DNA from: Psilocybe azurescens
Taxonomy: Eukaryota > Basidiomycota > Agaricomycetes > Agaricales > Agrocybaceae
NCBI GenBank assembly: GCA_023853785.1
Contig: JAJIRX010000019.1
Location: 186,001-250,000 of the forward strand
Length of the DNA stretch: 64,000 bases
Reading direction: 5' to 3'
The position numbers and the translations under genes were made by a program. Within the stretch, counting starts at the first letter, position 1, and the number at the start of each line of letters is the position of its first letter. Positions 11,600 to 24,522 of the stretch are shown here, in pieces. Below the pieces are notes generated by a model. It saw only the letters and a list, made by a program, of their open reading frames with translations. It was not told where the DNA came from and ran no database searches.

Positions 11600-13500
11600 T
11601 CTCCACTAAAATATCTAGAGCTCTCATCTCGATTCATTGTCTGTACAATCCTGTTCATTCTTGACATGCGTCTTTTTCTCGTCTGCACTTAATTTTACAA
11701 ATTAATTGCTTGGGTGGGATCATTTCTTGTAGTAGTCACTTGGACACGACAGCGTCGAAATTAACTATACGCACTTGCACATGTGCGCTGTCATTTAAGC
11801 TGCCCCGAAGTCCTTGTTTCTCGTTTGGTGTACGTATATGTGCTGCTCTTACAACCGTCTTAGTAAGTGCCATCACACTCTCTATGCTGTTTGGCGCAGT
11901 GCTGCTTCTTGCTACCCCAAAAGCATTGTTATTTTTTCGACTGCTAGTTGAAGACCAGTTGAAACTGCCTAACATGTGCAGACCGCGGGGATGCCCACAA
12001 TGTTATAATCCTCGTTTCTGTATTCATTCCGACTTGCCTCTCGATTTGTGATCTGGTCACGTTTGACTTATGCAAGCGTGCCGCGCCGCGCCGTGCCCTC
12101 AATTTAGTAATACGTCATTTTGTTCCCCGGTTTCTCCGGTTCTGTTTAGCTTGCGCGCTTCAATGTTCGACTGTCGACATCTCTCTCCACTAACCCACCC
12201 ATACTCATGCATTTTCACTTTCTGCGAGGTAGCGATGGGAATGCCGCTTGAATTCGGGGCAGGAGCGTCGCAAAGTGGTGTGTCGTATCTGGTGAGCGCG
12301 ATCAACTAACATTGCGTCTGTTCTGTGATGCGGATATGACTCTCTTCCTCGTAAACTGGCCCTCTAGACCTCACCTGCAGTCATTGCAGTATTGTCTTCT
12401 CTACTCATTAGTATGATCCATTGCGCTTATGCGACTACTCGAGCGGCTTCCCGCATATATGACCCCCATTCGATCCCCTTCCTGTCCTGTCCCCTTCATT
12501 ACCAACACCACCAACACCACCACCACCATCATCATAGCTAACAGCATTCAAATCCGCTATTCTTCCCTCGCCGCTGTACCTTTCTCACACGTCGCTCTGC
12601 ACAACCCAGCCATCTTGCCTTCTCTACTCCTTAGCATGCTCCATTGCACTTATGCGGCTACTCGAGCCGCGTCCCGCATATATGCCGCAAATTCGTCTCT
12701 CTTGCTGTCCTGCCCCTCCATTATCAACACCATCACCATTATCGTCATACTCCTATTCCTCCCTCGCCACTGTCTCTTTCCCACACGTCGCTCTACACAA
12801 CCCAACCCGCTTTCCCCCGTGTTATTCAATGTCTACAACCACCACCGACGCCACTCGCGACGCCAACGTGCATGACACCATGGTGAACATCATCGTTGGA
12901 ATGTTGACAGCGCGCAAGATCGATGTGACTGATAAGGAACCCCACGAATTCTCAACTGGAAGACAGCCGTGCATTTAAGGATTCTGGGTGCAGCGGATCA
13001 GAACAGTACAGGTCCGGGGGTAGGCGTCTGGAGGTTCAAAAGCCCGCGACGTGTAGCTCCGCATATGGACATCAAATGCCTCTTTACTTTTTTGCAGGGT
13101 AATCGAATGGTGGAGGAAATGTTGGCTACTGGATGTCTTCTTCGTTATCCACGAATCTCACACGTGCTTGTATCGACGTTCTTTATAACGACACAGGACT
13201 AATTTGTAACACTAGGCTTCAACATCCCATTTGAATTGTCACGCCCACACAGGCTCAAGCCTATAGGCGACGCTATAGGTGGCATTAAGGGCGTGAATGG
13301 CAAGATGTAGCGGCAAACATCAAGATTGGTAACACTTGACTCTGGGCGTCATATCGGGGGCGCTGTTTTATATCACGCGCAGGGCCATTCCCTGCTCCCA
13401 TCAATGTTCGCAAACTCGCAAACTATGTCAACGTTAACGCCTTCTCACTGAGCCGTGGTATGCCTTGCAGTCCTTGTCGATAACGGAAGTATGTCATCTG
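11600..13500. other. Unit tail A, no convincing gene
   Basis: The stretch is conserved with 47460-49250 and 59110-61200. Short peptides recur between copies, for example DVTDKE near 12930 and SRPHRLKPIGDAIGG near 13250, so coding remnants may exist. Frames are broken in every copy and I cannot assign a family. It also contains the tandem duplication listed separately. Confidence 0.4.
12383..12820. repeat. ~215-bp tandem duplication in unit tail
   Basis: Two adjacent copies (about 12383-12610 and 12611-12820) share TTCTCTACTC, TTATGCG(A/G)CTACTCGAGC, CCGCATATATG, CACACGTCGCTCT and ACAACCCA. The tail at 60.39-60.83 kb also has two copies; the tail at 48.33-48.55 kb has only one. Confidence 0.8.
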
Positions 13501-13814
13501 GTATATTAATCACCTTGAGATTGATTTATTTCTCAATTTGCCGTTGCCATCACAAAGAGGATTTTCCGACCAACTTTAAATATATTACAGAGTGCAAAAG
13601 GACGAAGGAAATGGGAAATGTGTGAACGATAACTAATAATAGACGGACAAGCACAGCTTGACAGATCCAGTAACTAATTCTTGTAAGGACAACAGTAAAT
13701 TTGATAGAATAACTCAGACGAAGGTTAAACGCACTTTGGGAGAGTGAAAACCCGCAATTACAATCGTAGCTTTTCATAAGCTCGGCTTTGGCCCCTTGGT
13801 GGATGAAATGTTTT
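13501..13814. other. Conserved left flank of minisatellite array
   Basis: A ~300-bp sequence that always precedes an array (also 38540-38790, 49220-49545 and 61150-61490). It contains TTTAAATATATTACAGAGTG and ends at TTCATAAGCTCGGC. No gene is evident. Its constant position marks the junction between the unit tail and the next array. Confidence 0.7.
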
Positions 13815-16800
13815 GTCGCTGATAGTACGACAGTCAGTTGGGCAGGATCAGCTCAGACAATAGATTCACGCACTTGCTGAGAGTTGAAATGACGAGACAT
13901 AACGATCAGTCGAGCACAATCAGGTCAGATGATCGATTCACGCACAATCTGAGAGCGGAAATGACGACATATGATAGTCAGTTGGCCAGGTTCGACTCAA
14001 ATCAATATTTCACGCACTTCCTGAGAGTCGAAACGACGATGCATGACAGTCAGTTGGGCAGGATCAAGTCAGATAATCGATTCACGCACTTCCTGAGAGT
14101 CGAAATGATGACGCATGACAGTCAGTTGGCTAGGATCAGGTCAGATACTTGATTCACGTACAAGCTGAGAGTGAAAATGACGACGCATGACAGTCAATTG
14201 AGCAGAATTAGTTCAGATAATCGATTCACGCACTTCCTGAGAGTGGAAATGACGACGCATGACAGTCAGTTGGGCAGGACCAGCTCAGATAATCGATTCA
14301 CGCACTCGCTGAGAGTGGATGCGATGAGACGTAACAGTCAGTCGACCACGATCAGCTCAGATAATCGATTCACGCACAATCTGAGAGGGGAAATGACGAT
14401 GCATAATAGTCAGCTGGGCAGGATCACCTCAGATAATTGATTCACGCACTCGCTGACAGTGGAAATGACGAGACATAACATTCAGTCGAGCACGATCAGC
14501 TCAGATAATTGATTCACGCACAATCTGAGAATGGAAATGGCGACGCATAATAGTTAGTTGGTTAGGTACGACTAAAATAAATGTATCACGCACTTGCTGA
14601 CAGTGAAAATGACGAGACATAACAGTCAGTCGAGCACGATCAGCTCAGATAATCGATTCACGCACAATCTGAGAATGGAAATGACGACGCATAATAGTTA
14701 GTGGGCCAGGTTCGACTCAAATAAATGTATCACGCACTAGCTGAAAGTAGAAATGACGACGCATGACAATCAGTTGGGAAGGATCAGCTCAGATAATCGA
14801 TTCACGCACTTCCTGAGAGGGGAAATGACAATGCATGACAGTCAGTTGGCTGGGATCAGCCCAGATAATCGATTCACGTACAAGCTGATAGTGGATATGA
14901 CGACGCATGACAATCAGTTGAGCAGACTCATCTCAGATAATCGATCGGCGTACAGTCTGAGAGTGGAAATGATGACGCATAACAGTCAGTTGGGCAAGAC
15001 CAGGTCAGATATTCGATTCACGTACACGCTGAGAGAGTGGAAATGAAGATGCATGGAAGTCAGTTATGCTGGATCAGCTCAAATAATTATTTGACGTACA
15101 CGCTGAGAGTAGAAATAACGACGCATGACAGTCAATTGGGCAAGACCAACTCAGATATTCATTTCACGCACTTCCTGAAAGTGGAAATGACGATGTATGA
15201 CAGTCAATTGGGCAGGATCAGCTCAAATAATCAATTTACGTACATCCTGAGAGTGGAAATGACGACGCATGAAAGTCAGTCGGGCAGGATCAGTTCAGAT
15301 AATCGTTGCACGCACGTCCTGAGAGTGGAAATGACGACGCATGACAGTCAGTTGGGCAGGATAAGCTGAGAGAATTGATTCACGCACTTGCTGAGAGTGG
15401 AAATGACGATGCATGACAGTCAGTTGGGCAGGATCAGCTCAAATAATGGATTTACGTACACGCTGAGAGTGAAAATGACAAAGCATGACAGTCAGTTGTA
15501 CAGGATCAACTCAGATATGCGATTCACGCACTGCCTGGGAGTGAAAAAATGATGCACAACAGTCAGCTTGGCAGGATCAACGAAGACATGCGATTCACGC
15601 ACTGCCTGAGTGTGGAAATGACGACGCATGATAGTCAGTTGGGCAGGATCATCTCAAATAATCGATTCACGCACTGCCTAAAAGTGGAAATGACGATGCA
15701 TGACAGTCAGTTGGTCAGGATCGGCTCAGAGAATAGATTTACGCACTTCCTGAAAGTGGAAATGAGGATGCATGACAATTAGTTAGGCAGGATCATCTCA
15801 AATAATGGTTTCACGTACACGCTGAGAATAGAAATGACAACACATAACAGTCAATTGGGCAGGATCAGCTGAGAGTATCGATTCACGCACTTGCTGAGAG
15901 TGGAAATGACGATGCATGACAGTCAGTTGGGCTGGATCAGCTCAAATAATCGATTCACGTACAAGCTGAGAGTGGAAATGATGACGCATGACAGTCAGTT
16001 GGGTAGGATCACCTCAAATAATGTTTTCACGTACACGCTGAGAGTTGAATTGACGATGCATGACAGTCAGTTGGGCAGGATCAGCTCAAATAATCGATTC
16101 ACGTACAAGCTGAGAGTGGAAATGACGATGCATGACAGTCAGTTGGCCAGGATCAGGTTAGACAATCGTTGCACGCACATCCTGAGAGTGGAAATGACGA
16201 TGCATAACAATCAGTTGGGCAGGATCAACTCAGTGAATAGATTTACGTACACGCTGAGAGTGGAAATGACAATGAATGACAATCAGTTGTGCAGGATCAA
16301 CTCAAATACTGGATTTACGTACAAACTGAGAGTGGCAATGACGACACATGACAGTCAGTTGGGCAGATTCACCTCAAATATTCGATTCACGCACTGTCTG
16401 AGTGTGGAAATGACGACACATGACAGTCAGTTGGGCAGATTCATCTCAGATATTCGATTCACGCACTCCCTGAGAGTGGAAATGATAATGCATGAAAGTC
16501 AATTGGGCGGGATCAGCTCAAATGAAGGATTCACGTACATCCTGAGAGTGGAAATTACGATGCATGACAGTCAGTCGAGCAGGATCAATTCAGATATTCA
16601 ATTCACGCACTTCCTGATAGTTGAAACGACGATGAATGACAGTCTGTTGTGAAGGATCAGCTCAGAGGATAGGTTCACGCACTCGCTGAGAGTGGAAATG
16701 ACGATGCATGACAGTCATTTGGGTAGGATCAGCTCAAATAATGTTTTCACGTACTTGCTGGGAGTGGAAATGAAGATGCTTGACAGTCAGTCGGGCAGGA

Positions 16801-17515
16801 TCAATTCAGATATTTGATTCACGCACTTCCTGACAGTCGAAATGACGACGCAGGACAGTCTGTTATGAAGGATCAGCTCAGAGAATAGATTTACGTACAC
16901 GCTGAGAGTGGAAATGACAATACATGACAATCAGTTGGGCAGGATCGTCTCAAATAATGGTTTCACGTACAAGCTGAGAATGGAAATGACAACACATAAC
17001 AGTCAGTTGGGCATGATCAGCTCAAATAATGTTTTCACGTACAAGATGAGTGTGGAAATGAAGCTGCATGACAGTCAGTTGGGCAGGATCAGGTCAGATA
17101 TACGATTCACGCACTTCCTGAGAGTGAAAACAGTGACGCATGACAGTCAGTTGGGAATGATCAGGTCAGATATGCGATTCACGCACTTCTTCAGATTCCA
17201 AACGACGACCCATGATAGTCTGTTGGACCGGATCAGCTCTGATGTTCGATTCACAGACGGTCTGACAGTAGAAATGAACATGTACGACAGTCAGTGGCCC
17301 AGGATAAGCTCAAATATTCGCTTCACGTACAAGCTGAGTGTGGAAATGACGATGCATGATAGTCAGTTGCGCATGATCAGTCCCGATAATCGATTCACGC
17401 ACGCTCTGACAGTGGACATAACGATGTGCGACAGTCGGTTTGCTAGCATGAACTCCGACAGTAGATTCACTCACCCTCTGATAGTGCAAACGACGACGGA
17501 TGGCAATCAGTTTTG
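13815..17515 (+). repeat. 72-bp minisatellite array B
   Basis: About 51 units in the same orientation as array A. Consensus pieces are TGACAGTCAGTTGGGCAGG, ATCAGCTCA(A/G)ATAATCG and ATTCACG(C/T)AC. Units are more divergent than in array A, and many contain stops in the frame that is open elsewhere. The last unit runs directly into spacer sequence (AGGTGGGAGATGG) equivalent to 5390, so the ULD gene that follows arrays A, C and D has been lost here. Confidence 0.93.
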
Positions 17516-18580
17516 CGGCCAGGTGGGAGATGGTCGAGAGTATAAGGGCAGAGCAGATGAAGAAAGAGAGCGACAGTGAAGCAGCTTCGAAGAGGCGATG
17601 AACACAGCCAGTCTTTGGGTTATCCCACGGCCAGACCTCCTGCTAGAATCTTAAATCGCTCCGAAATATATCGCGACCAACGTGATGTTAAAGGCAGTGT
17701 CAACCTATGTCAAAACAGCTATGGACGTATATTCTCACCCTTTCTTGTATCTCTGCATCTACCCATATAACGTTGCTTGCAGCAGTCAAAAATCATTTAC
17801 TTCAGTGGTCCACGTTAGCAACACGAAATGCATACAGAACAATTCGAACTCTAAGATATTTTGGCAACCTTTTGACTGATCCGCAAGAAATATTCTATGA
17901 GCCGGATACATTGTCAATCAAATAGCACATCTGGTACATGTGCCTGTCAGAGAATTTAAACAATACAAAGACATTAACGTTTGCAGCGTATGACCGGCAG
18001 AATGGGACGAAGATGACCTTAGTTCGGTACATCTGCTGCTGAGAGATATGTCGGTCCGAATATAAAATGTTAACGGCAGGGCTTGTTGGTAGATTGGCAA
18101 TAAGAAACCGAGGAAGACCATGCCACCACAAATTGTGCACGAGCAGTGGGTGCGGATGGTGACATTATAGTAAAATAGTTCTATAATCTAAATATAATTG
18201 TAGAAATCATAATAAAACAAGACACCGTCAACGGTCATAACAGATACTAGAGCATCCATAACCGATTAGTAACTATAAAAAATAAGTAGGTGAAGAAATA
18301 GAAAAAGAGACAAGCTCTTGAATTTGAATCTACACCTCCAGTCATTATCGTTCTATATATTGGTAGAACATCGAAGTATGCCCAAAGGAAGTCGCATCGC
18401 GGGTCCGCGACACGGCAAACGCGCCGCACCGCGTCACGCTCCAAACATATCTCACGTGGCTCGACATTTTCCTTGACCAGTTCACCTCAACATCTCTCAA
18501 CTGTAACGTCGACGAAAGTGACACCAATCACGGCGAGACGAAGACGAATTGAATGTTGTCTCTTATCTCACAACACATAG
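17516..18580. other. Unit spacer B and start of coiled-coil gene region
   Basis: Homologous to 5390-6279 joined directly to 7019-7200, without the pogo-like element, so 18359-18366 is its empty site. Homology to other units stops near 18580, where the foreign segment begins. The minus-strand peptide (NLWWHGLPRFLIANLP, then DRHIS) is open here. No complete gene is seen. Confidence 0.6.
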
Positions 18581-19068
18581 GGCAGCTACATTGTAGCGAG
18601 TGACTAGTGCCATAGAATGTACACAATGTATATGTGTGACTCAGTGCTATAGAATTCTATAGAACACACCTATAAGAAGTACGACGATATAACATACAAT
18701 GTAGTGACTCACTCGGTGCCATAGAATTCTATGCATGAGGCTAATTTAACCTGATATCGGCTGCAGTCACCGATACTGTGAATTCAGCCCCAAATATATC
18801 GGCTGTGGCCACCGACAATGTGGATGCGGCCCCAGACCCTTTGGTGATATGTCATACAGAACTATTTTGTATTAAATTATGATAGTGGATAAAGTCGGCG
18901 AATACAGTACCTCAATATGATGACGCTAATGGTGCGGGCAGTTCACCGGCTCAGTCCCAAGAGTTCTCAGTCCAAAGTGGATGAATTTGATTGTCAATGA
19001 AAGTCGTATTTCACAAGTAACACCAATTTTGAAATGAATGTAATGTAAATATATATAAAAATTAGAAT
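18581..19068. other. Left end of foreign segment with palindromic subterminal motifs
   Basis: No gene is evident. Three variants of a GTGACT...GTGC(C/T)ATAGAAT motif lie within 150 bp, and one forms the perfect palindrome CTATAGAATTCTATAG (18647-18662). A CTACATTGTAG palindrome sits at the edge, and ACAATGTA repeats nearby. Clustered short palindromes like these are common near the ends of DNA transposons. I could not find a matching inverted end at the right side of the segment. Confidence 0.45.
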
Positions 19069-20203
19069 TTATTCAACTACATTTGAACAGTCGGCCAAAC
19101 CATCAGCTGATAGTGCTGTTAAGTCGTTTTCAAAATTTGCAATGGCATTGAGAGCTTGGGTATCAATATCTTTTAATAATTTTTGTGACCGATCATTTGC
19201 TTTAAGCCGATGGCAGGCATCCTTGTAAGATATACCAAGCGTTTCACGTAGATAATTGATTTTGGAATGGATTTGAAGTAGTTCTCGGTAGGTCAAATGC
19301 TAACAAAAACATATAAATTTTCCTAGAAACTATATAAACTAATGCTTACCGGATCGGCTGGGACCAGGACGCTGTCACCGAGAATGATAAATTCCAAACC
19401 TGCACTATTGCCTGACTGAAGAATTAGTAAGTAAAAGACTTTAATGATCTAAAAATGGTGAAAGGAGCAGTGGGAGGTCTGAAAAGCCGCATCATTAGTG
19501 GAAGAGCACAGCTGACTTCGACTGAGTCATAAGCTACTTCGCCCCCTGACATGTGTGACCAAAGTCAAGTAATGATGGCCCCGAAGAACAGCGGCCGAAT
19601 AGTTGACTACGGCCAACCTCGGCCCCGATAGACATGGCTGACGGCCAAACTTCGGGGCAATCTTGGCTATGAGACAACTGGCTGATGTGGCCGATCTTCG
19701 GATTTGAATACAATCCGGTTCAGGTGATATGTGCGACCAAATCACAATAAAGGTGGCCACAAATGAGTGGTTAGTACAACCTGAATTGAGGGAAAGGTAG
19801 CCATAATATATGTTACCAACATAACATCGGAACAATGGCAGCCCTGAAATGTTTGGCCACCCAGCTCAGGTTCATTTGGCAATTTGCAAAATGAAACAAT
19901 AGCGCTTACTCCACCATGTTGCTTGTCTAGTTGTAACCCTGCCCTGCGGTGCATAATTTGAAATTCTTTCTGTGTAATTGGTACCAGGAAATCAGGTACA
20001 TATATTTCCTGGCCATTGGGCCCTATTATCTGTCTGAAACCGTCTGGAATGCTAATTGAATGCGGTGTCTGAGTGGAATCAGCATCGGTGGGTGGTAGAG
20101 AGTCCATGTGTGGCAATTGACTTTGCGGCCGGGGCCGAGGAACAGGTCTTGGGATGGTATAGATTTTGGGATCAGATGATGGCGGCCCTACAACAATGGA
20201 CAT
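19069..20203 (-). CDS. Gene A: TE-associated hypothetical protein, 3 exons (196 aa)
   Basis: Exons are 20203-19910, 19415-19350 and 19299-19069, all joining in phase 0. Intron 2 is 50 bp (GTAAGC...TTAG); intron 1 has good borders (GTAAGC...TTCTTCAG) but is 494 bp. The N-terminus is Pro-rich; a middle part reads IPDGFRQIIGPNGQEIYVP then FLVPITQKEF; the C-terminus (RELLQIHSKINYLRE, LGISYKDACHRL) is predicted helical. I recall similar helical C-termini in hypothetical proteins scattered in Agaricomycete genomes near transposons; no function is known to me. The frame is intact. It is divergent from gene B with 315 bp between the starts, so they probably share a promoter region. Confidence 0.75.
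19416..19909 (-). other. Long intron of gene A with GGCC-rich insert
   Basis: At 494 bp this intron is about ten times longer than others in the segment. Its middle holds several GGCC(A/G)A and CTTCGGGG/GGCCCCGAAG stretches that can pair with each other. This could be a small inserted element or regulatory sequence; I see no flanking duplication. Confidence 0.4.
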
Positions 20204-20518
20204 GCCAGATGTGTTCTGTCGTTGATCATTCGTGTTTTGCTGGTGCAGTAGGTAATGTCAATACGATATATTTCAAAAGATTGAAATAGATAAGGTTGCA
20301 ATCAAACTTAATCTTTATTTGTGACTGTTTACATCACATGATTGTTGATTTCACTAGCACTGCAAAATTGGGAATCTTTTACAATCATCTACAACTTCAT
20401 CTGCTGAGTTGCCCCCGAACAGCGATATCCACAAGAACATATTCTCATCAAAACTTAAATACTATGTCTATCTCAATGATTATACCTTCTGCAGCCAATC
20501 TTTTGGAAACACTTTGTA

Positions 20519-22914
20519 ATGTCAATAACTGTATCCGGGGGCGCACTGACCAATGGTGACATATCAAAAGAGATAAAGGAACTTAAGGTGCAGTTGGTGA
20601 GTAACAAAATATTCTTATTCGTAACCTTTGACAATGAGAGAATTCAGAACAAGATATTTGCCTTGCATGCGTTGACCGGTCCCGAGGTGGCCCATCTGCA
20701 GCCGGCATTCAACACCCCCATGTTCTTCTGGGGTTTCTTGAAATCATGGAAAGAAGTCAAGCAAGCTGGTCGTACTGCTGATTTTCTTATGAAGCATCAG
20801 CAAAATTTGGCCGCATTCAAAAACGTGGTATCAGAGCCAATATCTGCACCGGCCGTAACTGAAAAAGTACAAAGCATTGTTGCAACACAAGCAGCAGCAG
20901 AATCTAACCAACCTGTCGAAATCCAACAGCATCCAACAGGTGTTGAGAGTACAAGGTGTATTCAACGTCGGCCAACACGGTACCAATTGAGGTCAGCCAA
21001 TGAAGACATTGCAATCAGGAAGCACATCGAGGGAGGCCAGCATGGCCAATACAACAAATTTGTACGTGCTACTGAAAGGATTGGCCTCAAAGGTGAGAGA
21101 GCCAGCGGACCTGTGTACGGCAGGTATCATGTAATCGGTGCTGTCAAGTTTCATGACAGCGGGACCAAAGACTTCGGGGCCAACACGAGTGAACATCGAA
21201 GACGAGAATTGAGTGCAGAAAGTGACACACCTCGTGCACCATCTCACATGGACCAATCTGAACCAAATGACAATGCAAAGGGCTGCCCTATATCTGTACC
21301 CAGAACGTTGAACAATACATCATGTGATCGCTGCTGTAAGGCAAATGTAGATTGTTACAATCGAGCTAACGGGCGTGGAGCATGTTGGCGGTGTAGTAAA
21401 TTCAAAGTGAAGTGCAGTTTCGGACCAGGAGGACACCTACAACAGGAAAAAATCAAATCATTGACTACAAAAAGAAAGTTGAAATCAAGGCTGATCGTTG
21501 AGTCCAGCAATGAATTATCAGCTGAACAGCTAGAAGATGACGACAGTGACGAAGAAATACATACATCCAACCGAAGACCAGTTGTAAAACAGCAAGTGGG
21601 TGAATCATCGCGGCTGAGCCGTAATTGGACACTGACATCAAGTTGGCCCTGATATATTGAATTGACCATAGCCAATGAGGATCACGCTCCACGCCTTTCG
21701 GCAGTAGAAAAGGGAAAGTCTTGCAGTAATTTTTTTATGTCTAGCTATTCTTTAAGGGATGTTAACTTTATCATTATTGTTAGAAATGCAGGCCAACGAT
21801 GCCGACACCGACTTAGGTGCCCGTGTGGACGCTGTTGAATCAACCCTTGTTATGGTTGCAGCTGACGCGTCAATGGCTCTATCCATGGCATACAACTGTA
21901 ACAAGTCATGCTATCAGTTGGAGCAGGCATCAGCTCATGGACCAAATGCCGGCCTCGGCCACTGTGTCACTCGGTTGGAAGGCAAAATGGACGACATTCT
22001 AGAAAATTTTAAACGTTTAGAAGGGAAATACACTGACATTGCTGAAATACTTGAACATTTACGTGTCAATGTCATCCTGAACTCAGCAAGGCAGCTTCCA
22101 ATGGACATCGGGACCAAAAGTTTGTTGGCTGAGACAGCTCCCATTCCTCAAGAGTGTATTATGCTGGTCAGTGTACTGTCATCAGCCCCAATTGTTCAGT
22201 GCACTGCCACCAGTCCGGTTTTGGGCCCGATAGCAATGTTGGCTGATAGTATATCAGCAACTTTGCTGACATCGGTCCCGAATTCTGAAGGGCAATGCCA
22301 CCAGTTCAATCCCGGGGCCGATTATGTCTGTGACTGAGAGTGTAGTGTCGGCCCCACTCATTGATTCCTCAGCAGCCAACCTCAATGTGATGGCTGATAT
22401 TCAAGTAGGCAATGATGCTGCCATGCAGGAAAGTATAGCAGGCTTGTTGGTTTGTAAATGTATCACTCCAGCAGTGTAATTAATTCCCCCAACACCAAAT
22501 AATTCACAGGAGCAAGCCGCATATGGCGCAACCATTATCGTCACAGCAACACCTCAAGATGTATTGCATGCACCAACAGGTCCTTCTCCTGCTGTTACAA
22601 CCATTGCTGATCAATTCTCATCTCAGGAACTCAAGCACACATCTGGATATAATATGTCACCGATGTTGGGGCCGATTGATGTCGGCTCTGACATTCCACA
22701 GGTGTCCGTTTCTTCAATTCATCTCCTAGCATCAACATCACTTCTTGCACCTCTGTCATTACCAGAATATGAACAACTTTCACCACGTCGATCACCACGC
22801 CTCTTATCACCCATCCGATCTCAATCAGTGTCCCATAGTCCAACACCAGGCAAACATTGTCTCAATGATATGTCGGCCAACGAGGGGAAAAGGAAGAAAC
22901 ATTGTCAAGACTAA
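20519..22914 (+). CDS. Gene B: Zn-cluster and coiled-coil protein, 5 exons, one frameshift
   Basis: Proposed exons are 20519-20596, 20648-21620, 21672-21725, 21784-22449 and 22510-22914 (about 724 aa). Introns are 51, 51, 58 and 60 bp, each GT-AG and frame-consistent. Around residues 252-280 a cysteine cluster follows CX2CX6CX9CX2CX6C (CDRCC...CWRCSKFKVKC), like a fungal binuclear zinc cluster, so DNA binding is plausible. Exon 4 has a heptad-like stretch (RLEGKMDDILENFKRLEGKY). The C-terminus is Ser/Pro-rich with basic ends (SPRRSPRLLSPI, KRKKH), fitting a nuclear protein. A 1-bp insertion near 22290 breaks exon 4, so it is damaged or a read error. The TGA at 21651 lies inside a proposed intron. 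It is convergent with gene C (314 bp apart). Confidence 0.65.
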
Positions 22915-23228
22915 TTTTATACAATTTATATACCATTCCAAGTACTTATGTATATATTTCATTTGTGGACATATAGTAGTCCTAATTTTGTGAATAAGAA
23001 TTCAATCATGTATTCTGAAAATGAGACAATCAGGGCCAACTATTTATATCGCGAACTTCGTCGAACAGTAGGTATAGTTGGTAGTAAAGTTGATGATGAT
23101 TCTACATTGGTGATTTGTCTTTTTGATCTCTCTTTATGGTTTTTTGAGTAAGTTGTCGATGTAGACAACCCCACTGGTACTGCATTTCCATCTGTCAGCT
23201 CCACAGTCGGTTTTGGTGTCAGTGATGC
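22915..23228. other. Convergent 3' intergenic stretch
   Basis: AT-rich sequence between the stops of genes B and C. Nothing recognisable; presumably the 3' ends of both transcripts. Confidence 0.5.
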
Positions 23229-24320
23229 TCAGGGAGTTGGCATAGTTGGAGCAAGTAGCCAAGGATCAATGGTATGATTGTCAGGCAAATTGATTGGTGG
23301 TGAAACTGCAATCTCATTCTCATATCTTTTTCTTTCCACATACTGTGCATATTGGGTTGAATCCACTGGGAAAAGTGGCATACCATCGGCTGGGTCGTTA
23401 ACTGGCAATGGGTGTTCAACATTAGAAGGACATATGGATTCCATAATGTCTTGGGTGACATATATGTGGCTTGGCATCCGTGTAGTACTGGATGCTGGCT
23501 CTTCAATTTGAGTTCCTGACAAGATCAGCTGATGTGTATGAACCATCGGGGCTGATGGTATAGTGTGATTCATAGATATCAGCTGGGTGGCACCAGCTGT
23601 CAGTGCCAATAATACATTTGGTGTCTCGTGTGGGTGATCCGCAAGTGCTGTATCTTGGATGATAAAAGGTTGATCGGTATTTTTTACCAAACTTAGATAT
23701 AATTGTTTAGCTTAGACATTGAAGTGGTGCTAAATCACCGACCTTGCCTGTGTGTGTTCATCATAGCCTTGCATCCTGCATGTTTCTACCTCCTCATCAA
23801 TAGCCTTGCGTTCCTCATCCGTCATGCTGGTCCAAACATTTTTCATAGCCATTGTCCTGTGGCCGAACCAACCAAATGTGTTGGCTGAAGCAGTATCGAT
23901 TCCCATAATGCTGGCTATTTCTGCCCAAATCTTCGGCTGATGATTATGCCATAGAATATCAGGTTGCTTAGGACGAAAGTGGTTGGATTTTTGCACAATC
24001 CCTCGTTCTGCCCACCAATTGTTTGAGCACCAGGTAATGATTTCCTGCACTACATTAGGTATACACTCTGTAAGTTTGATTATATATGGCCTTACTTGTG
24101 TCCACCATCGACTCTCAGTGTCATCCTTTGCCCACTTACCTTGACTGGCCCAATAATTGAATATTGCCGCCAATATGTGATTTGTCAAGATCAAGAGACA
24201 TTCTTTCACTGTTCTAGCTTTCACAAAAGTCTCTTTGAAAGGCAAGATATGTTGGAGTTCATCTGCACTGAACATCTTTGGCTTGCATTTCTTCTTTTGT
24301 AATATGATTGGTGTTGCCAT
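23229..24320 (-). CDS. Gene C: TE-associated hypothetical protein, 2 exons (346 aa)
   Basis: Exons 24320-23743 and 23691-23229 flank a 51-bp intron (GTCGGT donor, GCTAAAC branch-like site, TCTAAG acceptor) and join in frame (HTQA then SLVKN). Exon 1 begins MATPIILQKKKCKPK and is Trp-rich in the middle (SRWWTQVRPYI, WCSNNWWAERG), then IWAEIASIMGIDT and FGWFGHRTMAMKNVW. This Trp-rich, helical pattern with a W-x-E-I block occurs in many hypothetical proteins linked to Agaricomycete mobile elements; I know of no function. The second exon is Pro/His-rich with no domain I recognise. The frame is intact, unlike the neighbouring transposase. Its start is 202 bp from the divergent transposase start. 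Confidence 0.75.
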
Positions 24321-24522
24321 GTTGCTGTATGAAGTTATTGTTCAATATCAGAGAAGGAATGACACAGCAAAGTGGGGATGATCAAGAATCAAATAATGTT
24401 TGCAGACTCGGAGCAGTGACAATAAACCTTGTGTAAACCTCATGTTCCTTAGTTTGGACTGAGCATCACGTTCAACACATGTGTTTCATATTCTCTGTGT
24501 TTCACACTCTCTGCTTTCAACC

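Noticed and set aside
21649..21653. TGA as a nonsense mutation ending gene B early
   Set aside because: It lies inside a 51-bp GTAATT...CCATAG stretch whose removal keeps the frame open into the next exon, so an intron is the simpler reading.
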